Assembly: GCA_024195265.1 (NCBI GenBank)
Contig: JAJLRJ010000003.1
Location: forward strand, 31,038,143 to 31,102,142
Direction: 5' to 3'
Length of the DNA stretch: 64,000 bases
From: Dendrophyllia cribrosa
Taxonomy: Eukaryota > Cnidaria > Anthozoa > Scleractinia > Dendrophylliidae
Part shown: one piece after another, positions 10,413 to 22,279 of the stretch
How positions within the stretch are numbered: the stretch's first letter is position 1
How the letters are laid out: every line of letters starts with the position of its first letter
The notes under the pieces: generated by a model
Databases searched by the model: none
What the model was told of the DNA's origin: nothing
What the model saw: the letters and a program-made list of their open reading frames with translations, nothing else
Translations under genes and position numbers: made by a program

Positions 10413-13400
10413 ATGTCGCTTAAGAAGCAGTTAGGCGAGTTGGATGCGAAGCTAAAGGCTCTACGTCTCAGGATAAAGAAATGTGATCAAGTCCTCGAAA
10501 ACCGCGACAAACAAACCATCGAACGACAACGCATCTTTGTTGTTTCGCTAGCAGGAGAAATAGATCAGCTAAGAGGATCGATCCAAGAAACGAAGTTTTC
10601 TCAGGGAGAGTCAGAGGAGCAAGTCGAAACTTGGTCAGAAGAAATCGAGAAGGATTTGCGCCTGGCAGATGATTGCTCAAGCAAATTACAAAAGGGTCAT
10701 GATTAAATTGTCAAGGAGGAAAAGGATCATGATCGGGAAGAGATGCATGAAAAAGATCTGGAGCATGAGAAGCAACTTCTTGATCAAAAGTTACAAGCTG
10801 CCGTCAAGCAAAAGGAGATGGAAGAGAATAAGTCTAGTGTTAAGCTTCCCAAGCTATCCATTACACCTTTTAGCGGGACTGTGATCGATTGGATGCGTTT
10901 TGAAAGTCAATTTTCTGCGATGGTCGACTCACAAAGCGTTCCTGCAGTTACAAAGTTCTCTCATTTAAAGGAATTATTGGTGCTGAGAGTTCGCCAAGCA
11001 ATTGATGGTCTGCCATTTAATGATGAAGGCTACGAGCGCGCAAAGAAATATCTAAGAGAAAAATATGGTCACCCAGACGAGGTCGCGGGAGCTTATGTCA
11101 TAAATCTTCTTGAGTTACCAACGATAACAGAACGAAATGTGGCCAAGATTCACCAGTTTTACGAAAAGCTTCTCTTCACAATTGAGAGTCTTGAAACGCT
11201 GGGAAAGCTTGAATCGGTTCAAGGCGTGGCGTATTATGTCCTTGTGAAGAAATTGGAATTCCTTCGAAGTGAGCTCGTTTCACACGTGCACAGTGATTGG
11301 CGTTCGTGGTCGTTTAAGGATTTGTTGGAAGCGTTACGCAAGTGGACGGACACGGACACAACCAGCTCTAAACGTCCTGCCTTAAGTGATCGTGTTTTCT
11401 TTTCGGAGGATCGGCATGTCAACAATTCGTGTGTCTATTGTGATAGCACGGAACATGTTTCGTCGGACTGCGGCGAAATTGCTACGCCTGAGGAGCGAAA
11501 GGCTTTTTTATTTAGCAAAAGGCTTTGTTTTAATTGTGCAGCTGGTCAACATAACGCCAACAAATGTCCGAGCAAGTTGTCGTGCCGTACGTGTCGGCGA
11601 AGACATCACACATCGCTTTGTCAACAAGCATCTGAGCCCAGTTTGACAACTAACGTCGCTGGATCGTCTGTTATCCATCCGGTTGTCATGCTCGACGTCA
11701 ATGGCCGGAAATTCCGCGCACTCCTCGACAGTGGTGCGAGTCAATTGTATGTGTCGTCGACATTGATTGATCTTATCGGAGCGCGTGTGGTTAGAAGTGG
11801 AACGCGCCGTGTGGCAACGTTGTTGGGCGTGACAACAACAAAGCTTCAAGAGTACGACTTGTGTCTGCGAGTGGTTAAAGGAGACTTCGCGTTAAACACG
11901 CGTGTCACGCGAATTGAAAAAAAGGAGTTACTGATGCTTGACAACCCTCGGTATGCAGAGCGAATTGCTAACCACTCTCATCTGATTGGAGTCGAGTTAG
12001 AGGATCAGTCATTAGACAGACGTCTACCGGTTCACATCATCCTAGGAGCAAATGAATACGCGCAGATCCGTACACGCACGCAACCGCGTGTTGGACGCCG
12101 TGGAGAACCCGTGGCTGAATTTACTCGTTTTGGCTGGGCTCTTATGGCTCCAGGAGTAGAAGCTGATTTGAGCGCTGGTTTTCTAGCCGTGGATGCTGTG
12201 AGTGATTATGAGAAGCTGTGCGCCTTAGATGTGCTGGGGTTAGCCGATTCGCCAGCTGGAGACCAGTTAGAAGTGTATAAAGAGTTTCGGGAACAGCTCA
12301 CCCGAAATCCTGAGAAAGGCTGGTACGAAACGGGACTACCGTGGAAAGGAGATCACCCACCACTCCCAACCAACAAGGAGGGAAGTCTGCGACGCCTACA
12401 CACTCAACTGTCCAAATTGCGCCGCATTGAAAAGCTCGACGAATACGACGCAATCATCCGGGATCAGCTGAGAGAAGGCGTAGTTGAGCCTGCACCTTTG
12501 CAAGCTACAGGAAAGGAGTTTTACATGCCTCATCGAGCGGTTATTAGAGAAACTGCTGAAACTACTAAAATGCGGGTGGTTTATGACTGTTCTGCACGGG
12601 GAGCAAAGGACGCCCCTTCTCTAAATGACTGCCTAGAGCCAGGCCCGCCCCTTCAAAACAAAATCTACGATGTCTTAGTACGTGGAAGATTCCATTCAGT
12701 GGCCTTTGCTGGAGACATGCGCAAGGCATTTCTCCAGGTTCGCATCAGAGAGGGGGAGCGTGACGCACTCAGGTTCCATTGGTTGCGTGACCAGCATTCT
12801 ACGCAAGTACAAGTCTTCAGGTTTACACGGGCGCTGTTTGGGCTTGCACCCTCACCCTTTCTGCTAGGAGGAGTGATTGAACAACACCTGGAGAGCTGGA
12901 GCGAGAAACTGCCACAGAGTGTTGCCGAGATTCTTCGCAGCCTCTATGTTGACGATCTTATTTCTGGTGGTCCCACCGTCACGAAAGCCAAAGAGCTCAA
13001 GAGTGATGCTGTGACAATCTTCTCTGACGCCGGTTTTGAGCTGCACAAATGGCATTCCAACGAGCCGGAGTTGGAAGAAAACCCTCGCGATAGTGTCACT
13101 GACCACGAAGAAACCTACGCCAAGCAGCAGTTCAGTGCTAATGTCTCTGGAGAAGGAAGTAAACTCCTTGGCCTTAAGTGGGATAAAGTCGCGGACACCC
13201 TGGCCATAACATTCCCTCAAGAGAAAGCGGAGCCAACCAAGAGAGGAATTCTAGGAAAGTTGGCTCACATTTACGACCCTCTTGGTCTAGTTTCCCCCAC
13301 AACATTACAAGGAAAGTTTATCTATCGAGAGGCTTGTGAGCTTAAACAAGCCTGGGACGCTCCCCTTCCAGATGCCCTTGCAGTGAGATGGAAGCGCTGG

Positions 13401-15563
13401 GAGAGCGACTTGCCCGAGAAAATAGTGGTCACACGAGCGTTTTCCCCCTACCGGGAACCAGTCAATGCAGTGGAGCTCCATGCATTTGGAGACGCAAGCG
13501 GGCGTAGTGTCGCAGCAGCAGTGTACGCAGTAGTTAGACAAGACTCCGGAACAACACAAGGACTGGTGGTTGCAAAAGCGCGTCTTGCGAAGCAGCGATT
13601 GACCATACCAAGACTCGAGTTGGTTGCGGGACACATGGCTGTTAACTCGGTAGATAACGTCCGCCATGCGTTAGTTGGATTCCCTGTGACATCAGTCCAT
13701 TGCTGGCTTGACAGCACCGTTGCGCTCCATTGGATTCGCGGAAATGGCGAGTACCGACAATTCGTGGCGAATCGCGTGAAGAAAATCAAGGATCACGAGA
13801 TCAACGAGTGGAGACACGTGCCGACTGATCAGAATCCTGCTGACCTCGGGAGCCGCGGGGGTTCCGTTACAGATGCCGAATTATGGTGGAATGGACCCAA
13901 GTGGTTGCAAGACCAGAACGCTTGGCCACCGAATCCAGCAACTACAGCCAGCGAAGTTACTGAAGCAGAGACAAAGATCGTACGAGAGGTGTTGGCAGCA
14001 GTGACCGTTGACCAGAAGCAAGTCGATGAATTTGACCAGTTACTCGAAAGACATGATTTGCGAAAAGTCTTACGAGTATGTGCCTGGGTGTCGAGATTCG
14101 TGGGTAATTCTCGTCACAATACTCCGAGCATTACTGGGTCGATAACTACAGCTGAAATCGAGGCTCCAACCAACTGGTGGATCCGTAGAGTCCAGACACG
14201 TACTCTAAACACTCCCAAGGTGGACAGCGACAAGCTACAACTCAATCTTCATCCAAACGGGGAGGGAATCCTAGAATGCCGTGGGCATATTCAAGGACGT
14301 TACCCCATCTACTTGCCAGATGACTCCCTTTTTACTGAGAAGTTGGTACGTCACGCGCATCAGCGAACCCTTCATGGAGGGCTCGGTCTAACGATGGCAG
14401 AAGTTAGAGAGAAATATTGGATACCAAGACTTCGCAAGCTAACGAAGAAAGTGGTTAAGAGCTGCTGGGGATGTAAACGATTTCAAGCAGTCGCGCAAGC
14501 TGCTCCTCCACCAGGCCTGCTTCCTAGAGAGAGAACAGAGGGATCTGGCGCCTTCGAAATCATAGGTGTAGACTTCGCTGGACCAATCAAATACCGCAAG
14601 TCGCCACGGGTCGAAGGGAAGGCTTACCTGGTCCTGTACGCTTGCAGCTTGTCAAGAGCCATACACCTAGAGGTATTACCAAATCAGGAAACCACCACCT
14701 TTCTTGGAAGCTTCAGACGCCTGGTTGCTCGCCGTGGGAGACCAGCTAAAGTGTTTTCTGACAATGGGAAGACCTTTGTAGGAGCAGCCAGGTGGTTAAA
14801 GCAGATCCAGAAAGACGAGAAAGTCCATTCTTATTTATCTGACGAAGGAATCGCCTGGAGTTTCAATTTGAGCAGAGCGCCATGGTGGGGTGGGCAATTC
14901 GAGCGGCTGATTGGTCTTTTCAAGCGAGCGTTCTACAAGACCATTGGAGGCGGACAGCTGTCCTGGACGGAACTCTCCGAAGTTGTTATTGAGGTCGAAA
15001 CTCAGCTGAACCGCCGCCCGCTGTCTTATGTTGAAGATGTCCAGCTACCCCTTCTCACTCCGGCCTCCTTCTTGTTCCAGAGATCCATTCGCCTGCCCGA
15101 ACAAGAGCCTTGGAGAGAGGAGAATGTAGATCTTCGCAGGCGAGCAAAATACCTGAAGTCCTGTAAAGACGCACTCTGGAAACGCTGGTCCCGAGAGTAT
15201 TTAACCGCCCTCAGAGAACGCCACAATTGTAAAGTGGGTGGCAAGCCGAGTACCTTGAAAGTAGGTGATGTGGTCATTGTGCGTGGAGATGAAAGCAATC
15301 GAGGGAAGTGGACGCTGGGCGTGATAGATCTGTTCGAGGGTCGTGACGGAATCGTACGTGCAGCGAAACTTCGTGCAGGGAAGTCTTTCCTTGAAAGGCC
15401 AGTACAGCATCTTTTCCCATTAGAGCTAGAGTGCGACATCCTGGAACAGAAAGAGAATATCCCAGTTCCAAACCCAGAGCCACAACTTCCCCGTCCTAGA
15501 CGAGACGCCGCGATTGCTGCAGACCTGAGGATTCGAGATACTTTACAGGAGGAGGAGATGTAG
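10413..15563 (+). CDS. BEL/Pao Gag-Pol polyprotein with one in-frame stop
   Basis: The first ATG in a good context is at 10413. The frame meets a TAA at 10704-10706 and is then open without a break to 15563; the ORF counted from the ATG at 10743 is 1,606 codons. Residues below count from 10743. In order: a charged coiled coil spanning the stop; a DUF1759 Gag-like region (about 33-190); Cys/His zinc knuckles (about 225-295); a retropepsin-like aspartic protease with LLDSGAS (D about 329); reverse transcriptase with YVDDL (about 734); RNase H-like region with FGDAS (about 910); H2C2 zinc-binding motif; integrase with catalytic D (VDFAGP, about 1277), D (SDNGKTF, about 1339) and E (GGQFERLIG, about 1387); and a DUF5641-type C-terminus. 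This is the standard BEL order. The stop could be a mutation or be read through. Confidence 0.93.
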
Positions 15564-15758
15564 AACCTGAACATGATCTCAATAGACAATAGACGTTTAT
15601 TCATAGATAAGCTCCAACTTGTAAGCTCGTTAGCAGAAGTTTCAAAGCACCTTGTACTGGGGTGCAGAACATTTAATGAACAATTAAGTCTCGGTTACAG
15701 TTACGTTAGGATTCAAGATTCAAAGTTTCCGTTTACATATGCTTTCTTGTAGAAACCA

Positions 15759-15770
15759 CATGGGGGAGAG
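15759..15770 (+). promoter_or_regulatory. Polypurine tract
   Basis: catgggggagag sits directly against the 3' LTR. This purine run is the expected primer for plus-strand DNA synthesis in an LTR retrotransposon. Confidence 0.85.
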
Positions 15771-16003
15771 TGTCGGAAACTGCACAAACATTAGTGATTG
15801 TTGATTGATAGTGATCGGTGATCGATTATCGTAATGAGGATTGTTATGTCAGCCAGACAACAATAGCCCTTTTTTTAGCTTCTTTGGGGTGGTGTAGAGT
15901 GGCTAGATTCTTGCGGACCTGTGAAGCGGGGTGATTTGCTGTGAAATAAATCTATCTAAATCGTGAAATTGTGAAAGTGTGGACGTCTATCTCGTGTTCC
16001 CCA
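15771..16003 (+). repeat. 3' LTR of BEL/Pao element
   Basis: 233 bp, near-identical to the 5' LTR apart from the extra 13 bp gacgtctatctcg between gaaagtgtg and tgttcccc. The two LTRs are copied from one template, so the length difference arose after insertion or reflects a template switch. Confidence 0.93.
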
Positions 16004-16008
16004 CATAA

Positions 16009-16740
16009 TGACCGTAGATTACCAGGTATAAAAACTCATACATGTGATCGATTTGGGTCGTGTGATTGGCTGATATTCTCATGAATTATTAATGAGTTTT
16101 TGAACAGGTTTTAAAACTTGAGGCGAATACACGCGCTGCAAGTTTTTTGAACAGCTTCAAAAACACTCCTCACAAAGAATTGCACTACAGGCGGTGGGAT
16201 ATTTGAATTTTAGATTTCTTGTGGTAGCATTTCCATCATTTGAAGTACGGAGTACTTGTATTTGTCAGGCTGACCACCCAGGGAAAAAATTGCCATTTTT
16301 CAAAAATCGAGATTTTTAGATGTTTGTATAAATCTTTTCAACAGCTTTCTTTAAAAAGAAATCCAGAGAAAAAGGTTTTTCCTGCGTAAAGTTATTGAGC
16401 GCAAAAGATTTTTCCACGTTAATTAGTTTAATTGATCGCTGACAAGTCCTGTCATACTTGATTAACTTGTATGTCATCAAGTCACGTGATGTCGAAGACA
16501 TGCTGTCCAGCACGGGATTCACACGATTCACTGTTTACTGTTTACTGTTTACGGTGGTTCTAAAATTCGTGTTTAGCTTTGTTTTGCTTCCGAAGAAACA
16601 CAATACAACGTTGGATCGAAAGTACAACAATCCTATTGGCTCAATAACAAGAGTCAATGAGAAAACAAAATACTCGATCCTCCCCAGGAATACAAAAGCG
16701 ACAGACATTTCATTTTAATTGAATGATTTCATATCATTCA
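16009..16740. other. Flank with no clear gene
   Basis: Contains a diverged copy of the 9.5-kb repeat (around 16080-16170) and an 86-codon frame at 16458-16718 with no recognised domain. A short hairpin (ttgaatgat...atcattcaa) at about 16720-16742 precedes the hammerhead motif and may belong to the same retroelement tail. Confidence 0.4.
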
Positions 16741-16758
16741 ACGAGACCTTTACATGGT

Positions 16759-16803
16759 AGCAACTGATGAGGTTCGCCAAAGAACCGAAACTCGAGTCTT
16801 GCT
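16759..16803 (+). ncRNA. Type I hammerhead ribozyme motif
   Basis: All core elements are in order. Stem I 5' strand is agcaa (16759-16763). CTGATGA is at 16764-16770. Stem II is ggttc/gaacc around a six-base loop (16771-16786). GAAAC is at 16787-16791. Stem III is built on the palindrome actcgagt, with the cleavage triplet GTC at 16796-16798. The Stem I 3' strand is ttgct (16799-16803), fully complementary to agcaa. Short-stem-III hammerheads of this type occur in Penelope-like elements and retrozymes of metazoans. I see no adjacent reverse-transcriptase frame, so it is probably a truncated or non-autonomous copy. Confidence 0.8.
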
Positions 16804-16810
16804 TAAAGAC

Positions 16811-17639
16811 ATTAAATTGTGTTCATTCCTTGCTTAAGGAAAGGATTCAATAATTCACTAGCATTCGTGAGATTTACAAAACAGCAACTATGCTTCAGAT
16901 TATCTGTTGGATGCCAAATCAAACGCTATTACAAAGCAACGGAGGTTTATCCTAGCTCCACAGAGACACACTACTCAACTACAGAACTAACTTAGGAGCA
17001 TAAAATTATTGCAAGAATTCATGAATTCACTGCAGTGGAATTATAGAATACAGCTTTTTGAGAGTCGGATCTAAGACGCCTATATCCGTGATGCCGGAAA
17101 CACTATCTCTCAAGTCTTGCACGCCGCAGACTTCAGACATTAAATAACAGCCTGAGAAATTTAACGATCCTGGCACTTTCAAAGCGATAACAAACTTTAG
17201 CCGATAAAAGAAAGCACAATGTATGCCAATAGAGCTAGCACCGAATAGCGGCATAAAGAAATAAAATAATTCTAACGGCTCTGGACAGCATGAATCCTCC
17301 TATCAATCTGAGAGATAATCCGCCGAGATCAAAAGGTTTATATCATTGAAGAGAAGAAATTATGAACTGTGATCTAAAGGCACAATCCTCTCTGAAGACT
17401 TACTGGGAAAGTTTTATATTTTAGACTTTTAAAATACTTTTTCTGACGAGTGGGAGTCGTGTTTAGCCTGTCCTTTCTTATACCACTTTCTATGTAAATA
17501 AAACTATTTTTTTCCATGAAACGATAAATATGTGCTTACTAACCTCGGTGAATCGCGTCTGAGAGCGGTGTTTTTGTAGCAGACAAAAGTATTTCCCGCC
17601 GTGGCGTGCAATTTTGTTCCTGTTACATGTTACCTGTTA
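16811..17639. other. No gene seen
   Basis: Only short frames without recognisable domains; the 75-codon minus frame at 17027-17254 has no motif I know. Confidence 0.4.
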
Positions 17640-18084
17640 GGGCCTGTTTACATGGAGGGAGGGTGACCCGGGTAGCAGGGTCACCCTCCTAGCCGGGCTA
17701 CCCTGGGAGGGCCAACTTTTCATACATTTCTTTACAAAGCACACTGAAGTGTTTACATGATAGACAGGGTCACCCGCCTACCCGGATCACCCTGTCTCTG
17801 ACTCGTCCCCAGTCGTCTCTCATTATTAGTATTTGGCGTGGAAGACTAGAACGGGCTCTTTAACGAAGGGGATGACGGGAAGGAAGAAGGGAGAAGGGAG
17901 AAACGACTGGCAGATCCTGTGTCGAAAAGTTGGCAAATCAGTCGAAAAGTTGGTATTGGCTTTTTCTGGCGTTTTTTCGTACTTGTACATGTGAAGAATT
18001 GTAATACGAGTAGATCAGTGTAATTTTTGCGGTGTTGGAAGTTAAGAGAAGCTTTTTCTTCGAGTAGCCTTTTGGATTTCCAAA

Positions 18085-18141
18085 ATGGCGTTCGGCGGAG
18101 CCGGTGGAAGTGACAAAAATCCTCATCTTTCTTCTTTTATA
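18085..18141 (+). other. Candidate orphan first exon
   Basis: An ATG in a strong context (ccaaaATGG) opens 19 codons (MAFGGAGGSDKNPHLSSFI) and ends at a GTAAGA donor in phase 0. The sequence before it looks like a short 5' untranslated region. No matching downstream exon was found. It could be a captured gene fragment in the composite repeat, or chance. Confidence 0.3.
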
Positions 18142-18628
18142 GTAAGACTTTAACACAATATATATTTTCACGATTGAAAAGCATTGAGTTTAAGGCGTAC
18201 ATGCCATGTATTTTCTGTAGATGAGTGCTGCGTTGTGCATGTCTGTATTAGTCTATATTGCTGTCCGGGTGTTTTAATAATTAACATATTTTTTTAACCT
18301 GTATATAAAAGAGTCAGGATGATTTAAAAATTGCAAAACAAGAGAGTAGGGGGGCAAGGGCATAGGTGTTGCATAAGGGTGTCTGTATTGTTGTCAGGAT
18401 ATACCAAAACTATGTTTTAATATCATTTTGTTTAAGCTGTATATAAAAGATCCAGGTAGATTTAAAAACCACAAAACAAGAGGGCAGTGGCAAGGGCATA
18501 GGATGTTGCATTGAGGGTGTCTGTATTGTTGTCAGGATACCAAAACTATGTTGAAATATATATCATTTTGTTTACTTTAATTTGTACACGGGAGAGTCTG
18601 GTAGATTTAAAAAAAACACAAAACAAGA

Positions 18629-18669
18629 GGGCAGGGGCAGGGGCAGGGGCAGGGGCAGGGGCAGGGGCA
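18629..18669 (+). repeat. (GGGGCA)n hexanucleotide array
   Basis: Six to seven perfect copies of ggggca. It extends the single ggcagggg motif present in neighbouring units, so it is a local expansion inside one tandem unit. Confidence 0.9.
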
Positions 18670-18729
18670 TAGGGTATTGCATTGAGGGTGTTTATTGTTG
18701 TCAGGATACCAAAACTGTGTTCAAATATA

Positions 18730-18917
18730 CAGTCAAACCTCTATTAAGTGGTCACCCTTGGGGAACAGCCAACTGACCGCTTTGGGGTGACTGCTTAAAA
18801 GAGGTCAAGTTTACAGTAAATACGAGGAGTGATTTAATTCCAGGGATTTGTTAAGTGACCGCTTTATAGAGGGTGACCGCTAAATAGAGGGCTGCTTTTA
18901 AAATAGAGGTTGGACTG
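18730..18917. mobile_element. 188-bp MITE, TA-flanked
   Basis: The 5' end cagtcaaacctctatt and the 3' end aatagaggttggactg are inverted with one mismatch, and TA flanks both sides (18728-18729, 18918-18919). This fits a Tc1/mariner-superfamily MITE inserted in the tandem array. It has an internal foldback (aagtgacc..., gaccgctt...). Confidence 0.75.
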
Positions 18918-19528
18918 TATATCATATTTTTAATTTGTATATGAGAGAGCCTGGTAGATTTAAAAAACCCAAAACAAGAGGGCAGGGACAAGGGTATAAT
19001 GTGAAGAACACAAAATATGTGAAGGCAGAGAAAAGCTATACAGGGTTTGCCTTGAAAATTGAAGGTCTGTATTGCTGTCAGGATATTGAAACTGTGTCTT
19101 AATATCATTTTGTTTAATTTCTATATAAGAGAGTCGGGTAGATTTGAAAACCACAAAATGAGAGGGTAGTGGGCAAGGGCATAAGGCAACAAAAACAAAA
19201 ACATGAAGGCAGAGAGAAAAAAATATATGTAAGGGTTTGTTCTTGTATATGAAATTTTATAACAACTGGAGGGCAAAATAGTTATGTGGATTAGCAATGT
19301 GGACATGTTTTATGTTGCATTGATTGAGGGTGTCTGTAATGCCGTCTAGACATCAAAACTTTTTATTACATTTAATTTGTTTGATCTGTATATCAGAGAG
19401 CCAGGCAGATTTAAAAACCACAAAACAAGTGGGTAGGGGACAAGGGCATAGGGTACCGCACCAAGGTTGCTTGTATTGCAGTCAGGATACCAAAACTTTG
19501 TTTTAATATTTTTGTTGAATTTGTATAC

Positions 19529-20019
19529 CATACTTATTCGATAAAGTGCCTACCTTCAAATAATTGCCCACCCCAAATAAGTGCCCACCTCGATTTAAGT
19601 GCCCACTCTGAAAGCCAAAAAAATTAAGCGCCCACCCCTTACCATCCTCCCCACCCACACCTCAAAAACATTTTTGTATTAGTCCATCTTGAAGTAAGAG
19701 GGTCATCAATTCTGTTCCCGAAATTGGCTTTTAATTTAATTCCTTGACTGACCGTTCAAAGTTCAGATTTTTAATGAACTGTTTATGCCTTATTCATGTT
19801 TGAGTCTGAGTTTTGTTTTATTGTTTTATTTGGTTGAAGCGAAATATACTTGTTATCCTTTGTTTTGTTATTCTGTAAAAATGTCCTCATTTTCTGAAAA
19901 TGTTGAAAAAATAATAAGCACCAACCCTCAAATAACCACCCACCTTGAATATGGTAAGCACCCAACCTCAAGGTCCCAAAATGAAATAAGCACCCAGGGC
20001 ACTTATTGCAGTAAGTATG
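19529..20019. mobile_element. About 490-bp MITE with cccacc-rich ends
   Basis: catacttattcgataaagtgcc at the left is answered by the complement of gggcacttattgcagtaagtatg at the right. Both subterminal regions repeat a motif like aagtgcccacct in opposite orientation. No clear target duplication was assigned. It sits between two units of the tandem array. Confidence 0.6.
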
Positions 20020-20489
20020 TTATAAGAGAGTAACCACAAAATAAGAGGGTAGGGGCAAGGGCATAAGGTTAAGAAAACAAAACAAAAACAAAATATGTGA
20101 AAAAATAATATAGGGTTTGTCCTTGTAATAGTTACAGTATGTAACATCTGGAAGGCAAAATAGTAATGTTGACTAGAAAAAACTTTTTCAGGCAGATGAG
20201 GGACATACATGTACAACCCAGTACAGAAAAGCAGTGTACAAGATAATATATGAAGTACAGTTCAGTGTTGCATCGAGGGTGTCTGCATTGAAAAACTGTG
20301 ATTTTGTTTAACCAGTATATGAATAAGCCACAAAACCACAAAATAAGAGGGCAAAGACATAGGGTAAAGAGAATCAAAACAAAAACAAAATATTTGAGAC
20401 AGAGAAAAATATAAAGGGTTTGCCTTTATATTTAAAAAGATTTCAACATCTGGAGGACAAAATAGGGAAGATATCAATGACGTCACCAA

Positions 20490-20575
20490 TTGTTATTAAT
20501 GTGCCAACCAGAGCCTTATTGGCTGCCGAAACAAAGGGTTCTTTTGTTCCAGTGGCTGGCACATTTGAATAACAA
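20490..20575. repeat. 86-bp foldback
   Basis: ttgttattaatgtgccaacca is answered by the complement of agtggctggcacatttgaataacaa. This is an imperfect hairpin within the composite repeat region. Confidence 0.6.
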
Positions 20576-21890
20576 AAAGAATGTTTGTAAACAGATATAA
20601 TCCCTATAGCAATGTTGACATGGTTTTGTATTTTAAAAGATTTTTTTTCAGGCAGATGAGGGACATACGACCATCAAAGCAGTGTACAAGGCAACATGAA
20701 ATACTAAACAGTTTACAGAAATCAGTCTTGTATTAGCTTGTATTTAATGAAAAATAACATGACATACTGTACAGTTTGATTTGCTTTCTTTGAGAAAGAT
20801 GAATCTCTAAAAAAATAACTACATTTACTATCTTCGAGTTCCTTATTATTAAGTCCATCCTTTTGGCTTCGATGGCAGTTATTTTCATGTGCTTTACTTC
20901 TCTCCCCCGACATCCCGTACAACTGTGTAGCGTTGTCTTCTTTCTTTCATAACCATACTATGTATGTATGTTCTGGTGTGAGCTGAAAGGACGCGAAGGC
21001 ATGCACACTCCATTGTATCTTTAGCGACCATTTCAAGGCCAGCACATCCCGCAACCGTTAAACATTCGTAGCCCTGAGTATATATTAAAGAAACGAACTG
21101 ATATTAAAAATATTATAACACTACTTGTTCAGATTGCAACATATGCAAATCATAAAGTTTAAGCGTATAAATTATTCAAAATGCCCAATATGTAGCGTGA
21201 AAATGCGGATTAAGATAACAATAGAAGCTACAAACCTCGGTCAGGCGATGAATGGATAGCCACTGTACGTGATTTTTGGTCTCCTCGCCGATCGCCACGC
21301 TTCTTGTTCGAATTTTTCATCATTTTGATCCAGCCCTGTTTTCTCATAAAATGCTCAACCGAGCTCGGTTCTGGCAAGGTAACTTCCGACTCAAAAAGGC
21401 CCGATGGAACGGCCTATTTTCCAATTTAGAATTTCACCAACGTCCGCCATTATTTCGTCCGCCATCTTGAAAACAGGATCTGCCAGTCGTCTCCCCGCTT
21501 TCCTCCTTCCCATCATACCTCGCGCTCCTCTCGTTAATTGAGTACCCTGTCTGCTTACCAGGGTAACCCTCCTTGGCAGGCTATCTTTTCTGCATGTAAA
21601 CGGTCACCCCAGGGTCACCCTCCTAGGCAGGCTATTTCTTTTGACTTGAAATTACCCGTGAAAACAAGCAATAAAAACAGCAAACTCGCCGCTATAGCCT
21701 TTCTTCTTGCTGCCATGTTTCTTAATATGTCGTGCTTAATAAAGCGTGCCGTTGCAATAAAAAAAGTCCGCCAAAACATGAGCCCACCAAAACAATTTAA
21801 GAGCCCGCCATAAAAAAAGATAGCTCACCTATATGATAGCCCGCCGTAATAGCCCGCCCATGTAAAGGCGGGCTATGTGTTAGCCCGGAA

Positions 21891-22270
21891 TTTATTAAAC
21901 TTGTGCCCTTTTTAGAGGAATAAGCCATAATCTGGAACTAAGAAGCTTTCAGAAAATATACGGTTTATAGGAGTTTCTATTAAAACAACTCACGCTAGAG
22001 AGATCTGCGCGCGGACAGTCCTGAAGGGTGGCTGATACCTTAAGGAGAGGAATATTCTATTGATAAAGCGATCAGAGTGTCTGAGAAACATGATGAGGAA
22101 GTGCAGGTAAGGTTTGTCAATTATAATGCCAACACCGGAGTACATTAGCACTCAAATTGTAATGCATCATATTCAAGCGACCAAAATATTCGGTATACAA
22201 CTCCTAGTGATCCTTTAAAGCAGACAACCCAACAAGATGAAGATGGCCTAGTCTCTAGTAAGACATTTCA
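21891..22270. other. No gene seen
   Basis: No frame or repeat that I can support between the composite repeat and the next pseudogene. Confidence 0.35.
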
Positions 22271-22279
22271 GTAAGGGAT

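Larger units (their letters stand above)
10156..16003 (+). mobile_element. Full-length BEL/Pao LTR retrotransposon
   Basis: A complete 5,848-bp element: 5' LTR (10156-10375), Gag-Pol, polypurine tract, 3' LTR (15771-16003), flanked by the 5-bp duplication cataa (10151-10155 and 16004-16008). LTRs begin TG and end CA. Over the shared part they differ by one substitution that I noticed (tgtagc versus tgaagc), plus a 13-bp segment present only in the 3' LTR. That points to a recent insertion. The position just after the 5' LTR, where a primer-binding site is expected, reads tggcacctccgacggg; I did not assign a tRNA. Confidence 0.95.
18301..20370 (+). repeat. Irregular tandem array, about eight diverged units
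   Basis: A unit of the form gtatataagagagtc...gatttaaaaaccacaaaac, then aagagggcagggg, begins near 18301, 18430, 18582, 18937, 19121, 19386, 20015 and 20315. Several copies continue with gttgcattgagggtgtctgtattg and caggataccaaaac. Basic spacing is 130-190 bp. Larger gaps are explained by MITEs at 18730-18917 and 19529-20019. No protein coding is evident. Confidence 0.75.
17640..21890. repeat. Composite repeat region with inverted outer segments
   Basis: The outer segments are related in inverted orientation. cgactggcagatcctgt at 17904-17920 is the exact reverse complement of 21473-21489, and the flanking gggatgacgggaagga (left) matches the complement of tccttcccatcat (right) imperfectly. 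Both sides also carry runs of gggtcaccct-type motifs with catgtaaa/tttacatg (about 17641-17800 and 21540-21890). This suggests one large foldback or DNA element about 4.2 kb long, later filled with tandem units and MITEs. No transposase was seen inside, so the class is unknown. Confidence 0.5.

Noticed and set aside
15026..15604. 192-codon minus-strand ORF
   Set aside because: Shadow of the BEL integrase/C-terminal region.
18582..18776. ORF with an Arg-Gly repeat
   Set aside because: It is the translation of the (GGGGCA)n expansion, not an RGG-box protein.
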